The notes under the pieces: generated by a model | Database searches by the model: none | Told to the model about the DNA's origin: nothing | What the model saw: the letters and a program-made list of their open reading frames with translations, nothing else | In this document: piece by piece, positions 41,661-53,864 of the stretch | How positions within the stretch are numbered: position 1 is the first letter of the stretch | Layout: each line of letters starts with the position of its first letter | Program-made: the position numbers and the translations under genes | Origin: Adiantum capillus-veneris | Taxonomy: Eukaryota; Streptophyta; Polypodiopsida; Polypodiales; Pteridaceae | Assembly: GCA_014529385.2 (NCBI GenBank) | Contig: CM043952.1 | Coordinates: 155,653,057 to 155,717,056, forward strand | DNA length: 64,000 bases | Direction of reading: 5' to 3'

Positions 41661-42852
41661 ACTCACCCTGTTTTCGTGGTTCCCTAACAGGTTGTTCGAC
41701 TATGATTTTTCAATCGTGGAGAGTATACTTTTTGTAATATGATGGGACACGCATTACGTCCTTAGCATCCTCTTCCAAGGTTTCCATTTCGGTCGTGTAT
41801 ATCTCCTTTAGAGCCTTTTTCAACTCTTGATATTTCTTTTTCCGCTTGACTCGTGTCATGAGTGGTTTCTTATCATGTGGGTTTGTTTGAGTATCCTTCC
41901 TTGTTTTTCTCGATGTTTGAGATATTTTTGAGTTTTTGTTTGAAGGATATCTGCTAGTGATTTTGTCCTTGATACAATCATTTGCATCTATATGCATTAG
42001 GAACTGTGGTCTACTGGAGACTGATGGCATAGGTCGTGTTTTCGCGTTTTTGGTGTCTCTTTTTTGTCTATACCATTTTTTTCTTCTTGATTTCTGATTT
42101 GAAAAGTCAAAAAACTTTTCCTTCCCTCCTTTCAAGAGTAGCTTAGCTCTCACATGTTCTTTTTCTGACCCCGAGTCTTCTGAGGTAGTTGAGTGTTCAT
42201 CTAACTCATCAGTTGCATAATAGTAGAGGTCTGAAAAGACTTGTTGGGCTTTCATTAAGTCCTTGGTTTTCTCATCTTCGCCTTCAATGTTGAGGATTGA
42301 AATCATTTGGATGGGAATTATGTTGTAGCCATCGTCATTGCAAAATGAGTAGGCATAGACGCATTCACACATACATCCATTGTCGCTAAAATTTGAGTCC
42401 ACTCAAATGGCTCAAACAAATGCTCTGGAAAGGGTTCATGTACATAGGCTTTGTCTGTGCAATCCCTTTCTAGGATGCATTCTTCTTGTTTTAAACTCCC
42501 ATTATCTGAAGCTCCACACATCCAAATAGGAGTTTCCTTGTTTAACCAAGATGGAAGCTTAGTTTCAGCCGAAGAGACTGAATCAAACTCTTGTATGGCA
42601 TAGACGCATTCACACATACATCCATTGTCGCTAAAATTTGAGTCCACTCAAATGGCTCAAACAAATGCTCTAGAAAGGGTTCATGTACATAGGCTTTGTC
42701 TATGCAGTCCCTTTCTAGGATGCATTCTTCTCGTTTTAAACTCCCATTATCTGAAGCTCCACACATCCAAATAGGAGTTTCCTTGTTTAACCAAGATGGA
42801 AGCTTAGTTTCAGCCGAAGAGACTGAATCAAACTCTTGTATGGGTGTTTTCA
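41661..42852 (-). pseudogene. element B gag-pol linker with tandem duplication
   Basis: Contains EECILERD, EHLFEPFEWTQILATMDV and further downstream a basic segment KRKKKYQELKKALKEIYTTEME. A 245-bp unit is present twice in direct order (42353-42597 and 42598-42842) with a few substitutions. As 245 is not a multiple of three, the duplication shifts the frame, giving the peptide PIQEFDSVSSAETKLP twice in different frames. Confidence 0.8.
42353..42842. repeat. 245-bp direct tandem duplication
   Basis: Two copies, each starting GCATAGACGCATTCACACAT. Differences include CTGGAAAGG/CTAGAAAGG, GTCTGTGCAA/GTCTATGCAG and TCTTGTTTT/TCTCGTTTT, so the event is not recent. Confidence 0.92.
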
Positions 42853-43215
42853 AGACATCTCTGTAAGTGATCTTTTAGATTTACCCTTGTTATAGATCCC
42901 ACTTGCTTCAAGTACAGATAATTGTTTCCCCAATCTTGGATAAGCTGTACCTGTCGCATGAAAGGTCTTCCCAATATGATTTCATAGTTAAGTTTTTTCC
43001 CAAAGTCTACTATGGCAAAAGTGTGTTGATATTTAATTCCACAGGAATTGACTATTCCTTTTTCAAGCAGCCCTAATGGTCTCTCAATGTGTCCGCCAGC
43101 CAATTGCAATCTCAATCGAGTTTGTCTAATGGCTAGTTGTCCCTAGGATTCCCATACTGCCTTCATGGCTATGGATATGCCTGCTTCACTATCCAGTATT
43201 GCCATGGTTTCAATG
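42853..43215 (-). pseudogene. element B first retropepsin (active site damaged)
   Basis: MAILDSEAGISIAMKAVWES gives the active-site strand, with D-S-E where D-S-G is expected; a TAG follows. Then LQLAGGHIERPLGLLEKG and the C-terminal strand NYEIILGRPFMRQVQLIQDW. Normal gypsy position between gag and RT. The equivalent in D lacks its active site and in C reads D-C-G. Confidence 0.8.
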
Positions 43216-46200
43216 TCATTAGATTTCACTGGGAGGGTGGTGTTTCGTTCTTCCCCTTCGTAATATTCTCCAACTTTGTTCATGGGAACATATCTAATCT
43301 CTTTATTGTCCATTTCATTTTTCATTTTCCCCAAATTATTCAAGATTAACCCCGTTATCCCCACCTTTTCTAGGGTTTTCTGTAGATCATTCCATAAGTA
43401 TGGTCTGAGTTTTAACAGTTCTCCCAAGGTAAGAGTGCATTGGATGGGTGTAAACATGATTGAATGAATGTTGTCTACTTCTAGGGTCTGTTCAGCTCTT
43501 TTTACTTGAGTTGTCTTACACACGATGGATTCATCCTCGTTATCTCCCAAGTAAGATGGTAATGTTTTCAAGGTCAATGGTTGCGACATTCCTGAAGCTT
43601 CAGATCTGCAATCCCCGTACAAGGATTGTACATCCATGTTTACATCAGAAGGTAGGTTATCCAACGAGACTTCCTCTATAGGAGTTGATTTTAGAGTTAG
43701 GCTCCCATCATTGATCCCTCTGACTTTCTCCCATAAGTGTCTTGGCCAGTCTTTCTTTACGAATGGAATTCCATCTAAGGCATCTTCGCTGTCAGGCACT
43801 ATAAGCTCTGGTTCTTTTGTCTCAACGTGGGGTTTTGCCACCACATTGGATTTTTCTTTCATTTCTTTTACCACAAGCTCTTCAGGTTTTGTGATACTTT
43901 CAAGCTTGGGTTTTTGTTTTTCCAGCATTTCTTGCGTGATTCTTACCAAATTTTGATAAGCTTCCTGCTTAGCTGCTTCCATGTCTGGAGAAGGATAGTT
44001 TTTCCATTTGTTTTCTATGTTTTGGCTTGCTTTAAGTCTTGCTTAGTAGGCTTCCAAGATGGCATTAATAGGCTCAAAAATTTTATTAACGAGAATGGAT
44101 CCTCCAGATTTCACAATTGTTTCCTTGATTTCGCTTCCAGTTTCTTTTACCTTTTCTTGAAATAGATTTTTTGCTTTCTCCTTGATATCAATCCATTGTT
44201 TTTGTTTTCTCATCTCATATCTTTTACTTCTGCTTCTTTTGATTCTTTGAGAGGAAACTTTCGAATTCGAATCATCAGAGGGATTGTGTTTATTTTTCTT
44301 TGCTTGGGCTCTAGTGATTACCTTGATTGGGACAATCGGTTCACTCTCTGATGAGCTACTAGGTATCACTTGGACTACGTTTACTATGGTTTTACCCTTG
44401 TTTAAAGAAATTTTAGGACAATCTTCCAAAAAGTGTCCTCCCTTTTTGCAACATTGTATGCAATAGGCTTCAACTGGTTTGAGCTTTTTGTCAAGCTTTG
44501 GATATTCATTTTTCCAGTGATCATCAACACCATAGTTATGACAGTTTCCTGTTCTTGGCTTAATCATGGGTCTTACCATGGGAGGTCTGACACCTTGATT
44601 AGCTACATAATACATTGGTGCAAGATCTGGTGGAGCGTAAGGTACGTTTTCTTCCATGGGTGGTGGATGTGAATTATACCATTCTCCTTCTACCATGACT
44701 GTAGATGGACTAGGCTCTGCATAGGGTGTAACATGCACTAATTCTTGTTCATCTATGACTCCTTTAGAGTGCAGGTACTTTATAGGCACTGCGTTATGTC
44801 CTGGATAAGGAGGTTGTTGACCTAGCACAGGTTGAGGTCTTTCCATACCCATTGGTGGTCTTTGAGCTTGGGCCATATTAGGCTGATATCTGTATATGGG
44901 TTGTCCTTGTGGCCTCATGGGCATGTACTGAACATTCCCATCATACTTTGGTCTGAAGTAGCACTTGTGGGTCTCATGGTTGGTCCATTTACCCTCGATT
45001 TCACACCATTTTTGTGGCCTAATTGGTTGTCCCTGTTAAGGTATCCCTTGTCCTGGTCTCCTCATAGGTGCTTTTTGTGGCCTAATTGGTTGTCCCTGTT
45101 GAGGTATCCCTTGTCCTGGTCTCCTCATAGGTGCTTTTTGCATGTTTTTCATCATGTCGTTCATCCTTTTAAGCATGTTTTCTATGGCTGAAAGTGGTGC
45201 TGTAGCAGTCATTTCCACTTGTGCTGGTTTCGTGGATGCTGTTTTCTCACTTTGGTTATCCTTAGGGACATCTTCGTTGTTGAAAATTTCACAATTGTCA
45301 GTCAATAGCATCTGACACACACGCTTCTAGGGTTGTATGCTTCTTGCTATAGAGTATAGCATGAAGTTCTTTTTTTTAGCAATCCCTCTAGAAACAATGA
45401 TACAAGTCGTTCTTCTGCAAGTATCTCTAGCTCTGGGCATCTGGCGATGTATTGTTTCATTCGAGTTGCACAATCCCTAACAGACTCACCATATTTTTGT
45501 TTAAAGCTGTAGATTTGAGCTACTGTATTGTGTTTGATCCCCGTTTTGGAACAAGCAGCCACAAATCCTTGAGCTAAAGTGTTCAAGTCCATGATTGACC
45601 TTGGTAGAATGTTTTGGAACCATGTCAATGCTTTTCCTTCTAATGTCATTCCAAACCCCTCGAATTGAGTATGGAAATCAAATATATGCTCTACTCTTAG
45701 CACTTGCTTAAAGCTTGGTAAGTGGTCGTGTGGATCCCCTGATCCACTATATTTTCTGACCCATTTTTGAAAATCAACTGGTCTGACGCGTCTGTTTGGG
45801 TCAACTCCCGGTCTCTTGGCAATTGCTCCTGTTCCGAGTCCTTCAAACCAGTCTGTTGGAAATAGTGACTCATGTAGCCCTGGACTGGCCTTAGTGTCAC
45901 CCGGTTTTCTACGTGATGAGGTGGTTTCTGGTTTCTTCACATTATTCTCAGATGATCTCTCACGGTGTTCATCTCTTGGAATTGTTTCTAGTCCTTGTCC
46001 CAATATCCAATCCCTTATGGAATACCCTTGGTATTTGGTTTGTTCCACCTCCTCAGGAGTCATCATAACAAAGCTGTTGTTATAACAATCCCTAAATAGG
46101 TAGGTTGGTAGGTATGCTAATCCCTTATCTTTGATCTTGAAGATATAGATGATCTTCATGGCCGTTAATTGTCCTCGCTTGGCATGAGAAGTCCATACGA

Positions 46201-46759
46201 CGTCTTTTACATTTCTATCTTCCCAACGACAGACTCCGATCCTAGGATTATCCGTACTAAGCCATTTCAAAGGCTTCAAATCTACTTGATCGTATCCCTT
46301 GAATTCTAAAGTTGGTGGTCCATTTTTTGCTGACATATCTGGGATTATGGTGTTTACTTCTAACCCCCATTTGTCTATCACGTCAGGGTTTTTGAATTGT
46401 ATATATTGAGTTCCATTTTTGTCCATATATATTTTTCCTTGTTTGTTTGCCCTAATCTCTTCTTCGAACTCAATCCCATGGTCATCAATGCAAATAGCAT
46501 ACTCCTCGTTAGGGTTCAGGTAAACCTGAGCTCCATGACGGTTAGTTTTGTAAAAAGAGAGTGTATAGGGCACTGTTGTTCCGGTTTTTGAGGGAGTTGA
46601 GTAAGATGACATTTCAGATGTTGAATCTGAAAAAGTGTCTGAGATTTCAAGAATTGTGTGCAAGTAATTGCCTTGATTCGCGCTTTCTTCGGTGGATACT
46701 CTAATGGAGGTTTCTCCGAGTATGCCCTGATTTCCTAGTATACCAGATCTAAGGTTCAT
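43143..46759 (-). pseudogene. element B gag (broken)
   Basis: Start MNLRSGILGNQG at 46759; open for 470 codons. Includes a capsid-like region: FQKWVRKYSGSGDPHDHLPSF, ALTWFQNILP, FKQKYGESVRDCATRMKQY. After a frame change near 45345 follow a Gly/Pro/Gln-rich region with a 66-bp repeat, CHNYGVDDHWKNEYPK (both later Cys of a knuckle now Tyr), CIQCCKKGGHFLEDC (a near-canonical second knuckle), a Ser/Arg/Lys-rich stretch, and an acidic region leading into the first protease. At about 1,200 codons it is very long for gag. Confidence 0.82.
45011..45142. repeat. 66-bp in-frame tandem duplication in gag
   Basis: TTTGTGGCCTAATTGGTTG and the following bases to 66 bp occur twice; each copy encodes a 22-residue unit with MRRPGQGIPQQGQPIRPQK. 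One copy has a stop (TTAA/TTGA difference near 45037). Confidence 0.9.
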
Positions 46760-48727
46760 TAAGACTTATGAAGCCCTAGTTAGAGTACTTATCTTTGGAT
46801 TGACTTGTCATCAATTTCCACTTGATTCGATTGAAACTTTCTGTCAAGCCATTGATTCCTCGTCTACAACCTGATTCCTGTACAAATTTGGTCAAGTTAG
46901 CTATTCTTCTATAAAGACAGTAGAGTTTTGCTAACTCTCGTGATTGGTCTATGTGTATCACTTCAACTCGAGCTTTGTGAGCCAAAATTTGACTTTTAGC
47001 TTTGACTTTTAGCAAAATCAAAGGTTTAATCTGCAATCTGGAAAGTGAGTGAAAATGTATCAATTTTGATCCGATTGAACCCAAAATTTCCCGATTGCTT
47101 TATATTATGTTGGTCTAACACTGTATAAGTTCAAAAGTCAAAATTGATGTCTCTGGATAATAGAAGTAAATAATCGCGATTATTTACTTTTGTTACTTTT
47201 TTGCACTTTTTTGATTGGTTTGGCAAGTATACAACTTGTTAAAGTCCTTGGACAAGTTTCAACAAGTTTGGACAACTTCTGATCAAGTTTATCAACTGCT
47301 TAATGTCCGCAAAATCTGATTTCAAGAATCTGGCTTAAGTCTCACTTTTGTGATCCAATTTTCACCAAAATGGATTTATGAGGTCTACTTGATATGCTTG
47401 ACCTTGTGGTATGCCCAAATTTGCAAAATTTTCATGTTTTGAAGCAGATGTAAATAATCGCGATTATTAACTCTAGCTATATTTTTGTAATTTTTTACCC
47501 CAACTTTGACACAGATCTGTTAAGCACCTTATGTTAAGGTCCCTAGCCAAGTTTCATGAAGTTTGGGAAATTATTGGTCAAATGGTCATCAATTTCCTGT
47601 TCGCAGACTAACTTTGCAATTTTAGTCTCAATTTTCAATCCAGTGATCCAAATCCTACCAAATTTGGTTTGTGGGCTTATTACAACTTGATCAAACTAGT
47701 GGTATGCTGACTTGGTCAAAAAAGTTGAAAAATGAGACAGAAGTAAATAATCATGATTATTTACTACTACTGATAAATTTTTATATCTTTTTGATCAAGT
47801 GAGCATGTACACATGCTTATCACATCAATATAAGCCTATAATCAATTTTCATCAAGTTTGGACAATTTTTTTTCCAATTTACACTCAAGATTCAAAAAGT
47901 TAAAACAAACTTTAGTTTTTACCCAGGTTTTGGCCAATTTAGTGATCCAAATCTCTTGGGCCTTTACAAAAGTTGTTTGTACACATGCAATGAGTCAATG
48001 GTATGAACCTTTGAACCTTGGTCAATTTGGAGCAGAAAGTTAATAATCGTGATTATTAACTTCAAGTTTGAAATGAACACTTTTTTGCAATTTTTTCAAA
48101 GACAGTCTTTATATGAGCTATTTGAAGCCTATGAATCAAGTCAAAACTTAATTTGGCCTAAAACGTCAAGAAATAGTAAATAATCTGAGTTTTGGTCAAC
48201 TCTTGAAATTTTTACCTCGGATTGTCTTTGAGCTTACCAATTGGTTCACACAACTCTTAAGCTTACTCTCCAGTAGAATTGAGTGGTTTCGAGTCTTTTC
48301 GAGCTATTTCTAGCCGTAGACCTGAATTTTTGCAACTTCCAATAACAACTCACACTTGATTTTTTCAAAGAGAGCAATGTTTTGAAATCCACCTCGGATC
48401 CTACTTACCCTACTCCTAGATTCTCATGCAATGGGGTTGTGGAACGTGTCCACAAACACTCGTTTCTTGTCTTTTATGTGAGCACTGATCTTAAGACTTG
48501 TCTCGTCTACCAAGCATTCTCAAAATCCTAATCTATTTCTACAATCCTATAATCCTAAAGACACTCAGCAAGTACGATTACTTCCAAGCTACCTCTACAC
48601 AGCAAAAGACGACAATCTTAAGCTATGCGGTTTCTAAAAGAAAATTTTGAACTCTAGGCGAACCTAGAGGAAGTTAAAGGATAACTTCACAAAACGCTCG
48701 TGTTTTTTCCTATTTTAGGTCTCTTCG
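46760..48727 (-). other. element B untranslated leader
   Basis: About 2 kb without a coding frame between primer-binding site and gag. Contains the 5' palindrome array. If the LTR donor at 49295 is used, most of it would be spliced out. Confidence 0.7.
47166..48060 (-). repeat. element B 5' palindrome array
   Basis: Palindromes with half-site GTAAATAATC at 47166-47187 (perfect), 47450-47471, 47743-47764 and 48039-48060, plus one half-site at 48176-48185 and another in the LTR at about 49082-49095. Centres in element order: 48186, 48050, 47753, 47460, 47176 (steps 136, 297, 293, 284). The last is 417 bp before the gag ATG. CAAGTTTCATGAAGTTTGGG-like wording recurs between copies. Confidence 0.92.
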
Positions 48728-48747
48728 ATCCCCGGAAACGGCTCCAA
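48724..48747 (-). other. element B primer-binding site (tRNA-Asp type)
   Basis: The minus strand reads TGGAGCCGTTTCCGGGGATC two bases after the LTR, nearly the exact complement of the plant tRNA-Asp 3' end. Confidence 0.9.
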
Positions 48748-48748
48748 A

Positions 48749-49664
48749 TGTGGACGCATGTCTAACCTCACCATCCTATCTTATTGCAGTATTAGCGAGA
48801 ACCACGATTAATTTGTTAAACCATGGGATGAAGCTGACTTGACTAGTGCATGGAGGCTACAAGAGGTTGTCGATCTCTCGGAAAACAACTAACAACTTGC
48901 ATCTAACTCAAGCTACACTCAAGTGACTGAAATCACCAAAAGCCAATCGCTTATCGGCAAACAATTCACATCCGTTATAGCATCAACGACATCCAAACGT
49001 AATGAAACTTCTAGGACAAGTTTATGAGACCTAAGCACACATGCCTACGGCCTCAAAACCTACTTTAGGTCAAGTTCCAAAATCGTGATTATTAACAACA
49101 GTGTATTTTTGACCTAGTCGTTTCGACCCAGAATGCATCTAAATGCTTAGCAATGATGCCCCAATACCTCGCCTATGCTTAGTTTTTGATTTGAACATGT
49201 GAATTCCTAGTTATGATGAAATTAGGCTGTGGGTCGGTGACACCAAAAGCTACAGAATACTATGAATGGATTACGTCAATGCGTAGAGCTCTTACCTGCG
49301 GTTGCAATGCAACAAAAGCGACTACAATGTGACAACCGGGGAGAGAGTAGGAAGCGTGAGAATAAGAGGAGTGAATGCCGTTAGCTCATGCTGCGTTTCT
49401 ATTATCCAAAAATTATAAAAAACTTACAGAAATTGGCTTTTATACCTTAGCCAAGGTTTTTGGGTGGTCAAGCTAATAATCTGGAGTTCTACCAAAGCTG
49501 GGAAATGACTGGCTGATACAATCTGGAAGCTTGTAGCCCCGGTGCATTAATTACAGAGTTTATTCGAGAAAATAGGAGTTACAATACTCCTGATTTATCA
49601 AAATAATAAATGTTTTACAAAGAGAACTCCGAAAAATGGTGTCTGTGTTAGCATGCTGCTAACA
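48749..49664 (-). repeat. element B 5' LTR
   Basis: 916 bp, TGTTAGCAGCATGCTAACA (itself palindromic) to GCGTCCACA. Starts at 49664, next to TSD TTATC. Nearly the same length as element A's LTR although the sequence is unrelated by eye. Confidence 0.9.
49294..49446 (-). promoter_or_regulatory. element B LTR promoter and splice donor
   Basis: AAGGTATAAAAGCC on the minus strand (TATA starting near 49444) and CCGCAG|GTAAGAGC with GT at 49295/49294, a near-perfect plant donor 149 bp downstream. It parallels the internal unit (139 bp). Confidence 0.6.
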
Positions 49665-50999
49665 TTATCTTCTGCTTGGTTTTTTTCTCCCAATATTCTC
49701 CAATGGATCTTTGTCATCTTTGTTCACTATAGACATAATTTGTGTGGGGATTAGTCATATTCTTCCTCATTGTAAAATGTAGTTGGAGTTGACTCGTTGC
49801 ACATACATCCATTGTCGCCAAAATTTGAGCCTATTCAAAAGCCTCATATAAGTGCTCAAGAAACAGCTCACAAACATATGATTTAGCTTCTTCATATCTA
49901 TCTAAGATGCAACTTTCTCATTGTGAAAACTACCATTGTCTATAGTTCCATGCAAGCAAAGACGTTGTTTTTCATTAATCCATGATGATAATTTTGTATA
50001 GAAAATAGATATTGAGTCAAAATTCTTGTTAGGGATCTTTCACATATCCCCAAAACAATGGTCTCCTAGGTTAATCCTCATGGAATTGACCACAATTCCT
50101 TTTAGTACTCCCATCAATCATTCAATGTGCTCGTCAAAAAGCTGCAATCTCATCCTTGCTTTTCTTATTGCTTAGGATTCCCAAACTTTTTGGTGGCTAT
50201 GATAATTCCAGCTCCACAATCTAGTATAGCTAGAGATTTAATCCTAGCATACTCTACAAGTAAAGTACTGTTGCCCTCATCACCCTCACAAGAGTCTTCT
50301 ACCTTATTCACTAGAATAATAGGTTTCACTGCTCTCTGAAGAGTCTATTCTTGTTTCATTTCATCAATGTGCTCTTGAGTTAGAATCTTAATACCCATAT
50401 TCTTTAAGCTCTTTTGAAAATTACTCCATAGGTTTGCTTTAAAAGTCAACAACTCTCTAGGCATTAACATTCATACAATTAGTGTGGACATGTACAACAA
50501 ATTGGTGTGGACATGATAGAATGCAAGTTTCCATCATCCAAAGATTCTTTGGCTTCAAGTACTTTTGTGGTCTTGCAAACTAACAACTTCTCTTCCTATT
50601 CACCTAGTTATGAAGACGGGCTTTTCAAGGTGTTTTCTTTTAATTCCCCATATTTTTCTAAACCCCAATTCCAAATAAGGATTGGATATCCACATCCATA
50701 GGTGGATGATCCAAACACAACTCTTTAAATGTATAGGAACCTAAATTTTGGCTTCCATCATTCACTTCTCTTGCAGCACCCCATAGATGATTTCTCTTGT
50801 CTCCCATCACCATGGGGGATCTCACTAGTATGTTCTATATTGTACCACTTGAGTGTACAATAGGGGAAATTTGGTCAAGTTTGCATAAGTGTATACAATA
50901 TGGGGTAGCCCCCCAATACTTGCATACACATAATGATACATTCAAGGGAGGGGGAGGGGAGGGATAGAGGATACTTTAGGGTTACTTAGAAATTGGGGG

Positions 51000-51089
<90 letters not shown>

Positions 51090-52704
51090 GTTTGAGAAAA
51101 GTTTTTGTTTACATATCATTTTAAACACTGCCATACCAAATCTCAATATGGTTTTAAAAAATCATGTAATAATTTGTACAATGTGCCTTACTCCAACATC
51201 ATGAGCTCCTAGTGAGGGGGTAAAGTTTTTTGATAGAATTATTGAAATTTTCCCTAAGCTATTGAATTGTTTGTATATATAAGGTCGGGGGTCATCTTAG
51301 TTCTACAAAGACTATATGTAGAGAGTTATCTTAGCACTTCCGTCTCTATAGATAGGGGGCTAGGTTGCTACCTAAGGGATTGCATATAGGTGTTTTCCTA
51401 GCAAACATGCATGTAGGTGGCATCCCCTCCCCAATGTTACTGGATCCCCCATGCTCACCACAAGTGAAATTGTGTCACAATCCATCTGTCATATTTGGAA
51501 CAACAAGAGTTGGTTCTCCTACCAATTTTAGGTGTTTCTCATTCTATTCGTCTTCTTTTCCACCACTAGTGTTGTGTTATCCTTCTTTAGTTTCAACTAC
51601 TATAGTTGGTCCTTGTTTTTGAATTTCCATAAGTTCTTGCACAATGTTGACTAGCTTCTAGTATTCTTTTAATTATATTATTTCTAGCATAAGGCCAGGG
51701 TGATTTTTCCATCTACTCTTTAAGTTTTTCCTAGCTTGCATCCCCACTTGATAGGGTTCCAAAGCAGCATTGATTGGCTCAAGAACTTTATCAAACAAGA
51801 TAAAACCACCAAACCACAGATTCCTTTATCTTGAGAGAAATAGACTTGGCTCTCTTTTCAAGAAAATCTTTGGCCTTCTCCTTGATTTTTGCTCTTGTTT
51901 CCGCTCTCTCCATGGGGTTGGTTCTACACCTTTGGATTCTCCTTGATTGATCTCACTGCTTGCTGTTGCCATTGAAAACCTCAACATCATTCTATTTCTA
52001 GAGCTTGGCTTGAGCTCTCCTTATGATTTTCACTTATATCACTATTGGGTGAGCTTGATGGAATTACTCCCACCATGTTGATAGAAAATTTATCCTTATT
52101 ATTGTTTGGTTTTTCAGGTAAATCTCAGGAAAATGTCCATCCTTTTTGTAACAACCATAACAATACACCATTGGTGGCACTAAATTCTTATTCTTAAGAT
52201 GGAATTTGTTCTTCCAAAGGTCAATTGCGCCACAATAATGAAACCCACTTGCCCCTAGCCTTCTCTTAGGCTAACTTTTTTCTTAACTATAGGAGTTTTT
52301 AGCTCTCAAATTTGCAATGTTAATTGGAGCAGCTTTAGGTGGTGCAAACTAAGATGGTTCTACCATGTGCATAGGTTTAGGTACATACCACCCTTCTTCC
52401 AAAGGTAGAGTTGAGCTATTTTTTTCATAGGTAGCCGTAGGAACTAATGCTTGCTCATCCATTGGCTCTTTAAGCTACATTAGCTTGAGAGGAGCTGTAT
52501 TGTTACCTAGTGATGCACGTTGTTGACCCCAAAATTGAGCCAAAACAAGTTGCGGTATCTCCTTTTTCATTTTTGTCTTAGGTATTTGAACCATACTAGC
52601 TAGATACCTATACACAACTTCTTCTTGTGTTCTCATTGTTACATACTACACATTTCCTTAATATTTTGGGTTTACTAGCATTTGTGGGTCTTTTGGTTTG
52701 CATA
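49665..52704 (-). pseudogene. element C gag, protease and linker remnants
   Basis: Minus-strand degraded gypsy sequence parallel to element B. At 49795 lies the same ACATACATCCATTGTCGCC stretch as in B's linker. At 50165-50225 the protease active-site strand reads LAILDCGAGIIIATKKFGNP (D-C-G). From 51.6 to 52.7 kb gag-like Lys/Ser-rich remnants follow, with the block AAGACCCACAAATGC matching B's gag near 44970. Disrupted at 52704 by element D. A (CT)n tract and unique AT-rich sequence at 50.85-51.6 kb interrupt it. Confidence 0.65.
51003..51085. repeat. (CT)n microsatellite
   Basis: About 41 uninterrupted CT units. Confidence 0.97.
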
Positions 52705-53757
<1,053 letters not shown>

Positions 53758-53771
53758 CTTCCCCCTCCCAA
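53758..53771 (-). other. element D polypurine tract
   Basis: The minus strand reads TTGGGAGGGGGAAG immediately before the LTR start TGTTGAAGC. Confidence 0.8.
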
Positions 53772-53864
53772 TTCCTTGTCGTCCTTGACAACAATTTAAT
53801 CTTTTAGCATGGGCTTTCTTTGCTTTTGCTCATCGATATACTGCTAGAATGCCAACAACATTTG

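Larger units (their letters stand above)
31356..49664 (-). mobile_element. Ty3/gypsy element B (18.3 kb)
   Basis: Minus strand. 5' LTR at 48749-49664 (916 bp, TGTTAGCAGC...CCACA), tRNA-Asp primer site, leader with palindromes, gag, first protease, RT, RNase H, two H2C2 motifs, integrase, GPF-like tail, second protease, W-V-P-K-like tail, internal polypurine tract, internal promoter-like unit, second palindrome array, accessory ORF, and a truncated 3' LTR (31356-31434). TSD TTATT (31351-31355) / TTATC (49665-49669), one mismatch. No nested insertions, so it gives the cleanest map of this element type. Frames are broken by stops and shifts, and key residues in protease 1 and RNase H are changed. 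Confidence 0.92.
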
